Assembly: GCA_963850095.1 (NCBI GenBank)
Contig: CAWKJX010000013.1
Location: forward strand, 186,001 to 250,000
Direction: 5' to 3'
DNA from: Bog-473 sp963850095
Lineage (GTDB): Bacteria > Actinomycetota > Acidimicrobiia > Acidimicrobiales > RAAP-2
DNA length: 64,000 nt
The position numbers were made by a program, and so were the translations under genes. The notes under the pieces are model-generated. The model made no database searches and had not been told where the DNA came from. It saw only the letters and a list, made by a program, of their open reading frames with translations. Positions 28,662-35,611 of this stretch are shown one piece after another; the stretch's first letter is position 1, and each line of letters begins with the position of its first letter.

Positions 28662-30260
28662 GTGATCGTCGGATCTGGGTTGACCATCGAAATCGGCGAC
28701 CGCACCCTCCTGGAGGACGCCTCCTTCGTGGTGGGCGCGGGCGAGAAGGTGGGTCTGGTCGGCCGGAACGGGACGGGCAAGTCGTCCTTCATCACGGTGC
28801 TGGTCGGGGAAACGGCACCCCACCTGCGTCGCCGCGGCAACGTCCGCATCCTCGGTTCCTACGGCTACCTGCCCCAGGCGCCGGTGCCGGGGGGCCTCGG
28901 CCTCGAGCCGACGGCCTTCTCGCACATCCTCTCCGCCCGCGGCCTCGACGTGCTGGACGACGCGCTGGGCGCGTCCCGCCGGGCCATGGCCGAGGACCCC
29001 TCCGAGGAGCACATCGCGCTCTTCACCGACCTGCAGGAGCAGTTTCAGGACAACGGTGGCTACGAGGCGGAGTCCGTCATGTCCCGCCTGGCCGACGGCC
29101 TCGGCCTGCGCCAGGAGCTCCTCCTCGACGACATCGAGTCGCTGTCGGGGGGACAGCGACGCCGCGTCGACCTGATGCGCGTCCTGTTCCAAGAGCCCGA
29201 GCTGATGATCCTCGACGAGCCGACCAACCACCTCGACCGATCGGCCAAGCGGTGGCTGCTCGACGAGCTGGCCCGCTTCGGCGGCGCCATCCTGGTGGTG
29301 AGCCACGATCTGAAGCTGCTCGATCACGCCATCACCAAGGTCCTGCACATAGCGAACCAACACCTCACCGAGTGGAAGGGCAACTACTCCAAGTTCGAGG
29401 CCATGCGGGAGGCCGACCAGTCCCAGCGTGAGCGCGCCTCCCAGCTCGAGCAGCGGGAGATCACCCGCCTGTCGACGCTGGCCGACTCCATGCGGGCCAG
29501 CACCGAGAAACGGGCGCGCAAGGCCAAGGCGCTCGACAAGCGGGTGGAGCGGATGCAGGAAGGGCGCACGAGCGTCGAGCGGCGCGAACGCGCCAGCAAG
29601 TTCCGCCTCCCCGCCCCGCCGCGCGCCGGGGCGACGGCGTTGGGGGTGGAGAAGCTCGGCGTGCGCTACGGCATCAACGAGGTGCTGGGCGACGTCACGT
29701 TCCACGCCGGGCGCGGCGACCACATTGTCGTGATCGGCCGCAACGGCGCGGGCAAGTCGTCGCTCCTGCGCTGCCTGGCCGGCGTGCAGGAGCCCACGAA
29801 CGGCCTGGTCGAGCTCGGCCACAACGTCACCGTCGGCTACTTCGCCCAGGAGCACGAGCAGGTCGACCCCACCCTGAGCGCGCTCGAGAACATCAGCGAC
29901 GCCGTGCTCACGGCCGAGCGGGAACGAAGGGCGCTGCTCGGCTCCTTCGGCCTGCCCTCCAAGGCGGCCGACCAAATGCCGGCCACCCTCTCGGGTGGCG
30001 AGCGGGCCAAGCTCGGCCTCGCCATGCTCTCAGCCGGCGAGGCCAACCTCCTGCTCCTCGACGAGCCCACCAACAACCTGGACCCGTCGTCGATCGCCGC
30101 CGTCGGCGCCATGCTCGGCGCCTGGCCCGGCACCATCGTCGCCGTCAGCCACGAGCGCGGGTTCGTGGAGGCCCTCCGGCCGACCTACTGCCTGCGCCTG
30201 CCCGAAGAGCAGTACACCCACTGGCGCGACGAGTATCTCGACGACGTCGAAATGCGCTAA
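28662..30260 (+). CDS. ABC-F family ATPase (ribosome-associated)
   Basis: A 532-residue protein with two ABC ATPase domains and no membrane segment. Domain 1: Walker A GRNGTGKS (34-41), signature SLSGGQRRRVDL, Walker B LMILDEPTNHLD. Domain 2: GRNGAGKSSLL, TLSGGERAKLGLAM, LLLLDEPTNNLD. Between them is a charged linker of about 80 residues (SQRERASQLEQRE to MQEGRTSVERRERASK), the P-site tRNA-interaction motif of ABC-F factors. Such proteins act as translation factors (EttA-like) or antibiotic-resistance factors. Its position opposite an MFS pump leaves both options open. Confidence 0.9.
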   Translation: MIVGSGLTIEIGDRTLLEDASFVVGAGEKVGLVGRNGTGKSSFITVLVGETAPHLRRRGNVRILGSYGYLPQAPVPGGLGLEPTAFSHILSARGLDVLDDALGASRRAMAEDPSEEHIALFTDLQEQFQDNGGYEAESVMSRLADGLGLRQELLLDDIESLSGGQRRRVDLMRVLFQEPELMILDEPTNHLDRSAKRWLLDELARFGGAILVVSHDLKLLDHAITKVLHIANQHLTEWKGNYSKFEAMREADQSQRERASQLEQREITRLSTLADSMRASTEKRARKAKALDKRVERMQEGRTSVERRERASKFRLPAPPRAGATALGVEKLGVRYGINEVLGDVTFHAGRGDHIVVIGRNGAGKSSLLRCLAGVQEPTNGLVELGHNVTVGYFAQEHEQVDPTLSALENISDAVLTAERERRALLGSFGLPSKAADQMPATLSGGERAKLGLAMLSAGEANLLLLDEPTNNLDPSSIAAVGAMLGAWPGTIVAVSHERGFVEALRPTYCLRLPEEQYTHWRDEYLDDVEMR

Positions 30261-30263
30261 GCC

Positions 30264-30303
30264 GACCGCAGACCGCAGACCGCAGACCGCAGACCGCAGA
30301 CCG
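30264..30303 (+). repeat. 7-bp tandem repeat after the ABC-F gene
   Basis: GACCGCA is repeated five times in perfect tandem (30264-30298) with a partial sixth copy, starting 4 nt after the ABC-F stop codon. GCCGACCGCCGACCGCC further on looks like degenerate copies. No gene lies between it and the convergent binding-protein gene. Confidence 0.92.
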
Positions 30304-30324
30304 GCATAGCCGACCGCCGACCGC

Positions 30325-31971
30325 CTACGACATCCAGATCTGCGTCGGCCAGAGCACACCCTCGTCGAACCCGATGGCCTTGGTCCCCTTCGGCGTCGTC
30401 GGGTTGGCGAAGTTCTGCACGTTCGGGTTGGCGACGACGCACCACGTGTCCCGCGCCAGCCACAGGTACGGGATGTCCTCCGCCAGATACTGGTTGATCT
30501 CCTGGTAGGCCTTGATCCGGGCCTCCTTGTTGCCCGTGGTCCTTCCCGCCGTCAACGACGTCTGAATCCTGGGGTCGTTGTTGCGCGCCATGTTCAAGGG
30601 CAGCGGCGGCCCCACGGTCGTCGTGCTCCACCACACGTAGTTCTCGTCGGGGTCGGTCGCGCCGAACTGGCGCCACAGCGTGGCCTGGTAGGTGCCGGCC
30701 AGGGCGTCGTTGATGATGGTCGCCTGGGCCAGGATGGTGATGTTCACGTGCATGCCCGCCTGCTGGAAGGCTTGCTGCAGGAACTGGGCCGCCGCCAGCG
30801 TCTCGGGATCGCTGGTCGAGTTGAGGTTGAAGGTGACCTGCTGGCCCGTGTCCTTGACGACCTGCTTGACCAAGTTGGCGGCGCCGGAGGGGTCGTACTT
30901 GGGGTACGCCGTCTTTGTGTAGTAGGGGCTCCCCTCAATGAAGAGCCCGTGCATGGGGGTGTCGATGCCCTTGTCGATCACCTTGGCGTACTGGGCCTGA
31001 TTGACGCACATCGCCATGGCCGTCCGCAGCGTCTTGTTGTTGAACGGTGCGGCATTCGTGTTGAGCATGACGCACTGCACGGTGGGCTGGCCCAACACCT
31101 GGCCGCTGTTGTCGTAGTACGAGTACTTCTTGTTGCCTTTGAATTCCAGCAGGTTGTCGGGCGAATTGGAGTGGATCATGTCGACCTCGCCCGTCTGGAG
31201 CACGGCGGCGCGCGATTCGTCGTTGATGATCGGCTTGTAGGTGATGGAGTCCAGGTAGGGGTAGCCCTTGCGCCAGTAGTGGGGGTTCCGCGTGGCGGTC
31301 ATATGGCTGTTGGGGACCCAGTCCTGGAAGACGAACGGTCCGGTGCCGATCGGGTTCGACGTACCGCCGTTGGGTTTGTTGAGCATCGAGGGCGCAGCGA
31401 TGTAACCGGTCTGGGCGTCAGCCAGGTAGTAGGGGAACGGCACCCAGGGGTTTTTCATGGTGATCGTGACGGCGAGTGGGCCGCTGATCGTTGCGCTGCT
31501 GAAGTCGGCGAAGGCCGGCCCGGTCAGGACGCCTTTGGACGTGTTCTCTATGTTGAGGAGCAGCGCGGCGGCGTCGAGCGGCGTGCCGTCGTGGAAGAGG
31601 ATGTTCGGGCGCAGCGTGACGGTGAAGGACGTGTAATCCTCGTTCGACGTGATGGACTCGGCCAGGTAGGGCTCGACCTCGCCGCTGGCCGTCACGATGG
31701 CCAGCGGGTCGAAGACCGTGCGCCCGTAGAGGAACCCACCCTCGTCCCAGCGGGCGGTGGAAGGGTCGAAACCGCTCTCCTCGGTGTCGATGCCGAAGGT
31801 GACCGAGCCGCCCTTCTTCGGCTTGGCCGTGCTGATGCCGTTGCGGCCGGGGCCGTTGGTCACGTTGGCTCCCGCCACACCGGCGTCGCCCAGTGTGCCG
31901 GCCAGGACAGCCCCGGCTCCGAGTGCCAGGCCACCGGCCAGGAACGACCGCCGGTCAAATTCATGCGACAT
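30325..31971 (-). CDS. Tat-exported ABC transporter substrate-binding protein (peptide/nickel family 5)
   Basis: A 548-residue extracytoplasmic solute-binding protein (SBP_bac_5, DppA/OppA-like). The N-terminus has a twin-arginine signal, DRRSFLAGGLALGAGAVLAG with Arg7-Arg8. The mature part has KKGGSVTFGIDTEESGFDPS, a typical start, PYLAESITSNEDYTSFTVTL, ILFHDGTPLDAAALL and NPIGTGPFVF. No permease or ATPase gene is adjacent, so it is an orphan receptor here. Ligands of the family include oligopeptides, sugars and nickel. The ATG at 31971 was chosen because it directly precedes the Tat motif. Confidence 0.9.
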   Translation of the reverse strand: MSHEFDRRSFLAGGLALGAGAVLAGTLGDAGVAGANVTNGPGRNGISTAKPKKGGSVTFGIDTEESGFDPSTARWDEGGFLYGRTVFDPLAIVTASGEVEPYLAESITSNEDYTSFTVTLRPNILFHDGTPLDAAALLLNIENTSKGVLTGPAFADFSSATISGPLAVTITMKNPWVPFPYYLADAQTGYIAAPSMLNKPNGGTSNPIGTGPFVFQDWVPNSHMTATRNPHYWRKGYPYLDSITYKPIINDESRAAVLQTGEVDMIHSNSPDNLLEFKGNKKYSYYDNSGQVLGQPTVQCVMLNTNAAPFNNKTLRTAMAMCVNQAQYAKVIDKGIDTPMHGLFIEGSPYYTKTAYPKYDPSGAANLVKQVVKDTGQQVTFNLNSTSDPETLAAAQFLQQAFQQAGMHVNITILAQATIINDALAGTYQATLWRQFGATDPDENYVWWSTTTVGPPLPLNMARNNDPRIQTSLTAGRTTGNKEARIKAYQEINQYLAEDIPYLWLARDTWCVVANPNVQNFANPTTPKGTKAIGFDEGVLWPTQIWMS

Positions 31972-32179
31972 CGCAACCCCCCAAAAGGTCTCGATCCCCT
32001 CGATTACGGACGACGACGCCACAGGCGCCGACCGCGGCAGGTTACAACTCCGTGACCGATTGAGGGTGGCGCGCGGGCGTATGGCAACCTGGGCCCGGCG
32101 TCCCCACGTGCTCCGGACCGGGTTCCAGGCGCAGCGTGACCAGGACCAGGACGGCTCGGCCGAGGACAGGAGAGAGCGC

Positions 32180-32662
32180 ATGGCGATTGCAGTGGGCGAC
32201 AAGGTGCCCGACGTCAAGGTGTGGACGTTCGGTGACAAGGGCCCCGAGGCCACCACCTCGGCCGAGGTGCTGGGGCGGGGCAAGGTCGTGCTTTTCGGCG
32301 TGCCGGGTGCCTTCACGCCGACGTGCTCGGACCACCATCTGCCCGGCTTCGTCCTGCGGGCCGACGAGCTGCGCGCCAAGGGTGCGGACCGGGTCGTGTG
32401 CGTCTCGGTGAACGACCCCTTCGTCATGGGGGCCTGGGGCGAGGACCAGAACGTCGGCGACTCCGTCGTGATGCTGTCGGACGGCAACGGCGAGCTGGCC
32501 CAGGCCATGGGTCTGACCATGGACGGCAGCGGCTTCGGCCTGGGCTCGCGCGTGCAGCGCTTCGCGGCCGTCATCGAGGACGGCGTGGTCACCTGGCTGG
32601 CCGTCGAGCCGGGGCCCGGTCTCAACGTCAGCTCGGTCGAAGAGGTGCTCGGGGCTCTGTAG
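32180..32662 (+). CDS. Peroxiredoxin (Prx5-like)
   Basis: A 160-residue thiol peroxidase of the Prx5 group. The peroxidatic cysteine lies in VPGAFTPTCSDHHLPGF, followed by CVSVNDPFVMGAWGE and LSDGNGELAQAMGL. It reduces H2O2 or alkyl hydroperoxides with a thiol partner (glutaredoxin-, thioredoxin- or mycoredoxin-dependent in this group). The ATG is preceded by CAGGAGAGAGCGC, a good ribosome-binding site. It appears monocistronic. Confidence 0.92.
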   Translation: MAIAVGDKVPDVKVWTFGDKGPEATTSAEVLGRGKVVLFGVPGAFTPTCSDHHLPGFVLRADELRAKGADRVVCVSVNDPFVMGAWGEDQNVGDSVVMLSDGNGELAQAMGLTMDGSGFGLGSRVQRFAAVIEDGVVTWLAVEPGPGLNVSSVEEVLGAL

Positions 32663-32712
32663 GGCGCGGCCGAGGCCGCCCCGAGACACCGGATCGACCT
32701 CCGTCCGGGGCC

Positions 32713-32738
32713 GGACCCGGACCGGACCGGACCGGACC
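32713..32738 (+). repeat. 5-bp GGACC tandem repeat
   Basis: Four perfect GGACC units (32719-32738) preceded by a fifth separated by one base (32713-32717). It lies in the gap between the peroxiredoxin and the ArsR-type gene. Confidence 0.85.
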
Positions 32739-32764
32739 TGAAACTGCCGGATTCTCCGCCCGAC

Positions 32765-32828
32765 GGTTGCGCCCCCTTGACATGCAACCGCACGGCTGCT
32801 TAAGTGGATAGGGCAACCAAAAGGTTGC
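32765..32828 (+). promoter_or_regulatory. Candidate ArsR operator: four GGTTGC/GCAACC half-sites
   Basis: GGTTGC (32765-32770), GCAACC (32784-32789), GCAACC (32813-32818) and GGTTGC (32823-32828) surround a TTGACA at 32777-32782 that could be a -35. The last two form a perfect inverted repeat with an AAAA centre (32813-32828). The arrangement suits autoregulation by the ArsR-type protein encoded immediately downstream. Confidence 0.6.
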
Positions 32829-32868
32829 ATTTAAATACCGAACAACCATCACGACAGCGGTCCAGACG

Positions 32869-33702
32869 ATGCAAGACATGGATGCGGTTTTCAAGGCCCT
32901 GAGCGACCCCGGACGCCGCCGCCTGCTCGATCGGCTCAACGAGCGCAACGGGCTCTCCCTGAGCGAGCTCAGCGCCGGCATGGGCATGACCAGGCAGGCG
33001 GTGACCAAGCACCTCGACGTGCTCGAGGCGGCCGGACTGGTCACGACGCTCCGGCGGGGGAGAGAGAAGCTCCACTATCTCGACGCCGGCCCCATCACCG
33101 ACATCGCCGACCGCTTCGTCCACCACTACGACCGGACCCGGGCCGAGGCCCTGTCCGATCTCAAGACGGCACTGGAGGCCACTATCCCCATGGGACACCC
33201 CGACGAGCACACCTTCGTGTACACGACCTACATCCACGCGGCGCCCGAGCGGGTCTGGCAGGGCCTGACCGACCCCGCCTTCACCGCCGCCTATTGGCGT
33301 CACCCGAAAGCGGGCGGGGTGCGGTTCGCCACCGACTGGCAGAAGGGCTCCACCTACGACGTCACCTACGAGGAGTCCGGCCTCGTCATCAGCCACCCCG
33401 AGCAGGTCGTCCTCGAGTCCGACCCCTACCGCCGGCTGGCCTACACCTGGCACACCTTCAGCCCGGAGTGGGCCAGCCACCACGGCATCGACGAGGACCG
33501 GGCCGCCGCCTGGCGGGCCGAGCCCCGCTCCCGGGTCGCCTTCGACCTCGAGGAGGCGGGCCCCGGTGTGGTCAAGCTGACCGTCGTCCACGACGGCTTC
33601 GGCCCCGGCAGCCCCGTGCTCGAGGGCGTCTCCCAGGGCTGGCCGGCCGTCCTGGCCAGTCTCAAGACCCTGCTCGAGACCGGCTCGGCGCTGCCGTCAT
33701 GA
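32869..33702 (+). CDS. ArsR-type HTH fused to AHSA1/SRPBCC domain
   Basis: A 277-residue two-domain protein. Residues 1-95 are an ArsR-type winged helix (VFKALSDPGRRRLLDRLNER, GMTRQAVTKHLDVLEAAGLV). Residues about 110-275 are an AHSA1/START-like SRPBCC domain (YTTYIHAAPERVWQGLTDPA, VHDGFGPGSPVLEGVSQGWP). No metal-binding cysteines of the classic ArsR site are seen in the HTH. A ligand in the SRPBCC pocket may control DNA binding (inference). Its TGA overlaps the ATG of a second copy of the SRPBCC domain. Confidence 0.88.
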   Translation: MQDMDAVFKALSDPGRRRLLDRLNERNGLSLSELSAGMGMTRQAVTKHLDVLEAAGLVTTLRRGREKLHYLDAGPITDIADRFVHHYDRTRAEALSDLKTALEATIPMGHPDEHTFVYTTYIHAAPERVWQGLTDPAFTAAYWRHPKAGGVRFATDWQKGSTYDVTYEESGLVISHPEQVVLESDPYRRLAYTWHTFSPEWASHHGIDEDRAAAWRAEPRSRVAFDLEEAGPGVVKLTVVHDGFGPGSPVLEGVSQGWPAVLASLKTLLETGSALPS

Positions 33703-34196
33703 GCGCCGGGTTCACCTACACGACCTACATCGAGGCGACGCCGGCGCGGGTGTGGCGGGCGCTCACCGACCCCGCGGACACCCGCCGCTTCTGGCGGCAC
33801 CGGTCTGCCGGCGGCAAGACGTTCCCCTCCGACTGGAAGAAGGGCTCGACCTGGGCCCTCCTCCACGAGGACGTCGGCGTGGCCGTGCGTGACCCCGAGC
33901 AGGTCGTCCTCGAGTCGGACCCCCCGCACCGGCTGTCCTATACGTGGCATTCGTTCACGCCCGAGTGGGCGGCGGCCGTCGGGCTGGCGCCGGAGGCCGC
34001 CGCCGCCTGGCGCGCCGAGCCCCGCTCCAAGGTGGCGTTCGACATCGAGGACGTGGGCCGCGGCGTCGCCAAGGTGACCGTCGTCCACGACGGCTTCGGC
34101 CCCGGCAGCGTGGTGCTCGAGTCGATCTCGCTCGGGTGGCCGTCCGTGCTGTCGAGCCTCAAGACGCTGCTCGAAACCGGGTCGCCCTTGCCCTGA
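33699..34196 (+). CDS. AHSA1/SRPBCC family protein, paralogue of the upstream ligand domain
   Basis: A 165-residue stand-alone SRPBCC protein that aligns along its length with the C-terminal domain of the preceding gene: shared FTYTTYIEATPARVWRALTDP versus YTTYIHAAPERVWQGLTDP, the EQVVLESDP block, and VTVVHDGFGPGS. The pair therefore arose by domain duplication. It overlaps the regulator by ATGA. The family binds hydrophobic ligands in a deep cavity; the ligand is unknown. Confidence 0.88.
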   Translation: MSAGFTYTTYIEATPARVWRALTDPADTRRFWRHRSAGGKTFPSDWKKGSTWALLHEDVGVAVRDPEQVVLESDPPHRLSYTWHSFTPEWAAAVGLAPEAAAAWRAEPRSKVAFDIEDVGRGVAKVTVVHDGFGPGSVVLESISLGWPSVLSSLKTLLETGSPLP

Positions 34197-34264
34197 TCGT
34201 CGCCGCGGCCGCACCTCGGCGACGATCCAGCGGTTTATCCCCCTTGACGGATGCCGCTTGCGGA

Positions 34265-34285
34265 GTAGGATACTCGGTATGCTAC
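34265..34285 (+). promoter_or_regulatory. Candidate PadR operator, 21-bp palindrome over a promoter
   Basis: GTAGGATAC-TCG-GTATGCTAC: the two 9-bp arms match at 8 of 9 positions. It overlaps a TAGGAT -10-like box (34266-34271), which has TTGACG at 34244-34249 as a -35 with a 16-bp spacer. Repressor binding here would block the promoter of the PadR-ABC operon. Confidence 0.6.
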
Positions 34286-34304
34286 TTCGAAAGGAGCTCC
34301 GGTC

Positions 34305-34892
34305 GTGAGCATCCGCCATGCCCTGTTGGCCCTGCTCAGCGAGGGGCCCAAGTACGGACTGCAGCTGCGCCAGGAGTTCGAGGCCAAGACCGGTGAGGTC
34401 TGGCCCCTCAACGTCGGGCAGGTCTATACGACCCTGCAGCGCCTGGAGCGCGACGGCCTGGTCGAGTCGGACGACGCCGCCGAGGACGGTCCCCAGAAGG
34501 GGTTCCACATCACCGAAGAGGGCGTCGAGGAGCTGGCCACCTGGCTGCGCACCCCGCCCGACTTCTCCTCGCCGCCGCGCGACGAGCTGGTGATCAAGGT
34601 CCTGGTTGCCCTCGGCCTACCCGGCGTCGACGTGCACGAGGTCATTCAGGTGCACCGCCGCTACATCGTCCAGCTGATGCAGCAGTGGACGCGCCTGAAG
34701 GAGGACGAGGCCGCCTTCGACATCCAGTTCGCGCTGGTCGTCGATGCCGAGCTGTTCCGGCTCGATTCGGTCATCAAGTGGTTGGACACGGCCGACGGCC
34801 GTCTGAAGAGAGCGGAGTTGGAGGGCAACGCGCCGGCCCCCCAGCCGTTCCCCCTCCCCAGGGCCCGGCGCAAGGTGGGAGTCAAGCCATGA
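34305..34892 (+). CDS. PadR-family transcriptional regulator
   Basis: A 195-residue PadR protein with an N-terminal winged helix (MSIRHALLALLSEGPKYGLQL, VGQVYTTLQRLERDGLVE) and a C-terminal helical dimerisation domain (Vir_act_alpha_C type). The GTG start has a good AAAGGAG ribosome-binding site 10 nt upstream. It overlaps the ABC ATPase gene (ATGA), so it probably represses its own ABC operon and is relieved by a transported compound. This is the common arrangement of PadR regulators with efflux systems. Confidence 0.9.
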   Translation: MSIRHALLALLSEGPKYGLQLRQEFEAKTGEVWPLNVGQVYTTLQRLERDGLVESDDAAEDGPQKGFHITEEGVEELATWLRTPPDFSSPPRDELVIKVLVALGLPGVDVHEVIQVHRRYIVQLMQQWTRLKEDEAAFDIQFALVVDAELFRLDSVIKWLDTADGRLKRAELEGNAPAPQPFPLPRARRKVGVKP

Positions 34893-35611
34893 GCTATCTC
34901 GAGCTACGCGACATCTCCAAGGTCTACGGAGAAGGGGCTTCAGAGGTGCGGGCCCTTCAGCGCATCGACCTCTCGGTCGATGCCGGGTCCTTGGTGGCCG
35001 TCATGGGTGCCAGCGGGTCGGGCAAGAGCACGCTGTTGACCATCGCCGGCAGTCTCGAGGATCCCACCAACGGTGAGGTCTACGTCGGCGGCCAGGCACT
35101 GTCGTCCTTGTCGCGCAACGGCAAGGCGCGCCTGCGCCGACAGTCCATCGGCTACGTCTTCCAGGACTACAACCTGCTCGCCGGGCTCAGCGCGGTGGAG
35201 AACGTCTCCCTGCCCCTCGAGCTCGACGGCGTCGCGGCCCGCAAGGCCCAGTCGACGGCCATGGAGTCCCTCGAGGACCTGGGCCTGGCCGACCGGGCCG
35301 ACCGCTACCCCGACCAGCTGTCGGGTGGCGAGCGCCAGCGGGTCGCCATCGCCCGGGCCGTGGTCGGAGGGCGCCAGCTGCTCCTGGCCGACGAGCCCTC
35401 CGGCGCGCTCGACTCCGCCAACGCCGAGGCCGTGATGCGCCTGATCCTCGCGGCCTGCCACCGCGGCCTGGCCGCCATTGTGGTGACTCACGACGCCCAG
35501 CTCGCCTCGTGGGCGGACCGCGTGGTCTTCCTGCGCGACGGCCGCGTCGTCGACCAGACGCTCCCCCTCGAGAGTCCCGAAGCGCTCCTCGCCAACGTCC
35601 CGAACCAATGA
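34889..35611 (+). CDS. ABC transporter ATP-binding protein (MacB/LolD type)
   Basis: A 240-residue ABC ATPase. Walker A is GASGSGKST (40-48), the Q-loop QDYNLL, the signature LSGGERQRVAIARA, Walker B LLLADEPSGALDS, and the switch His in VVTHDAQ. The sequence belongs to the class that pairs with FtsX-like permeases. Its stop overlaps the permease ATG (ATGA). Confidence 0.92.
   Translation: MSYLELRDISKVYGEGASEVRALQRIDLSVDAGSLVAVMGASGSGKSTLLTIAGSLEDPTNGEVYVGGQALSSLSRNGKARLRRQSIGYVFQDYNLLAGLSAVENVSLPLELDGVAARKAQSTAMESLEDLGLADRADRYPDQLSGGERQRVAIARAVVGGRQLLLADEPSGALDSANAEAVMRLILAACHRGLAAIVVTHDAQLASWADRVVFLRDGRVVDQTLPLESPEALLANVPNQ

Noticed and set aside
30264..30303. CRISPR-like array
   Set aside because: It is a 7-bp pure tandem repeat without spacers; the 17-bp repeats at 23650 likewise lack spacers, and no cas genes are present.
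31972..32793. Upstream extension of the substrate-binding protein frame
   Set aside because: The Tat signal begins right after the ATG at 31971; the extension lies antisense to the peroxiredoxin.
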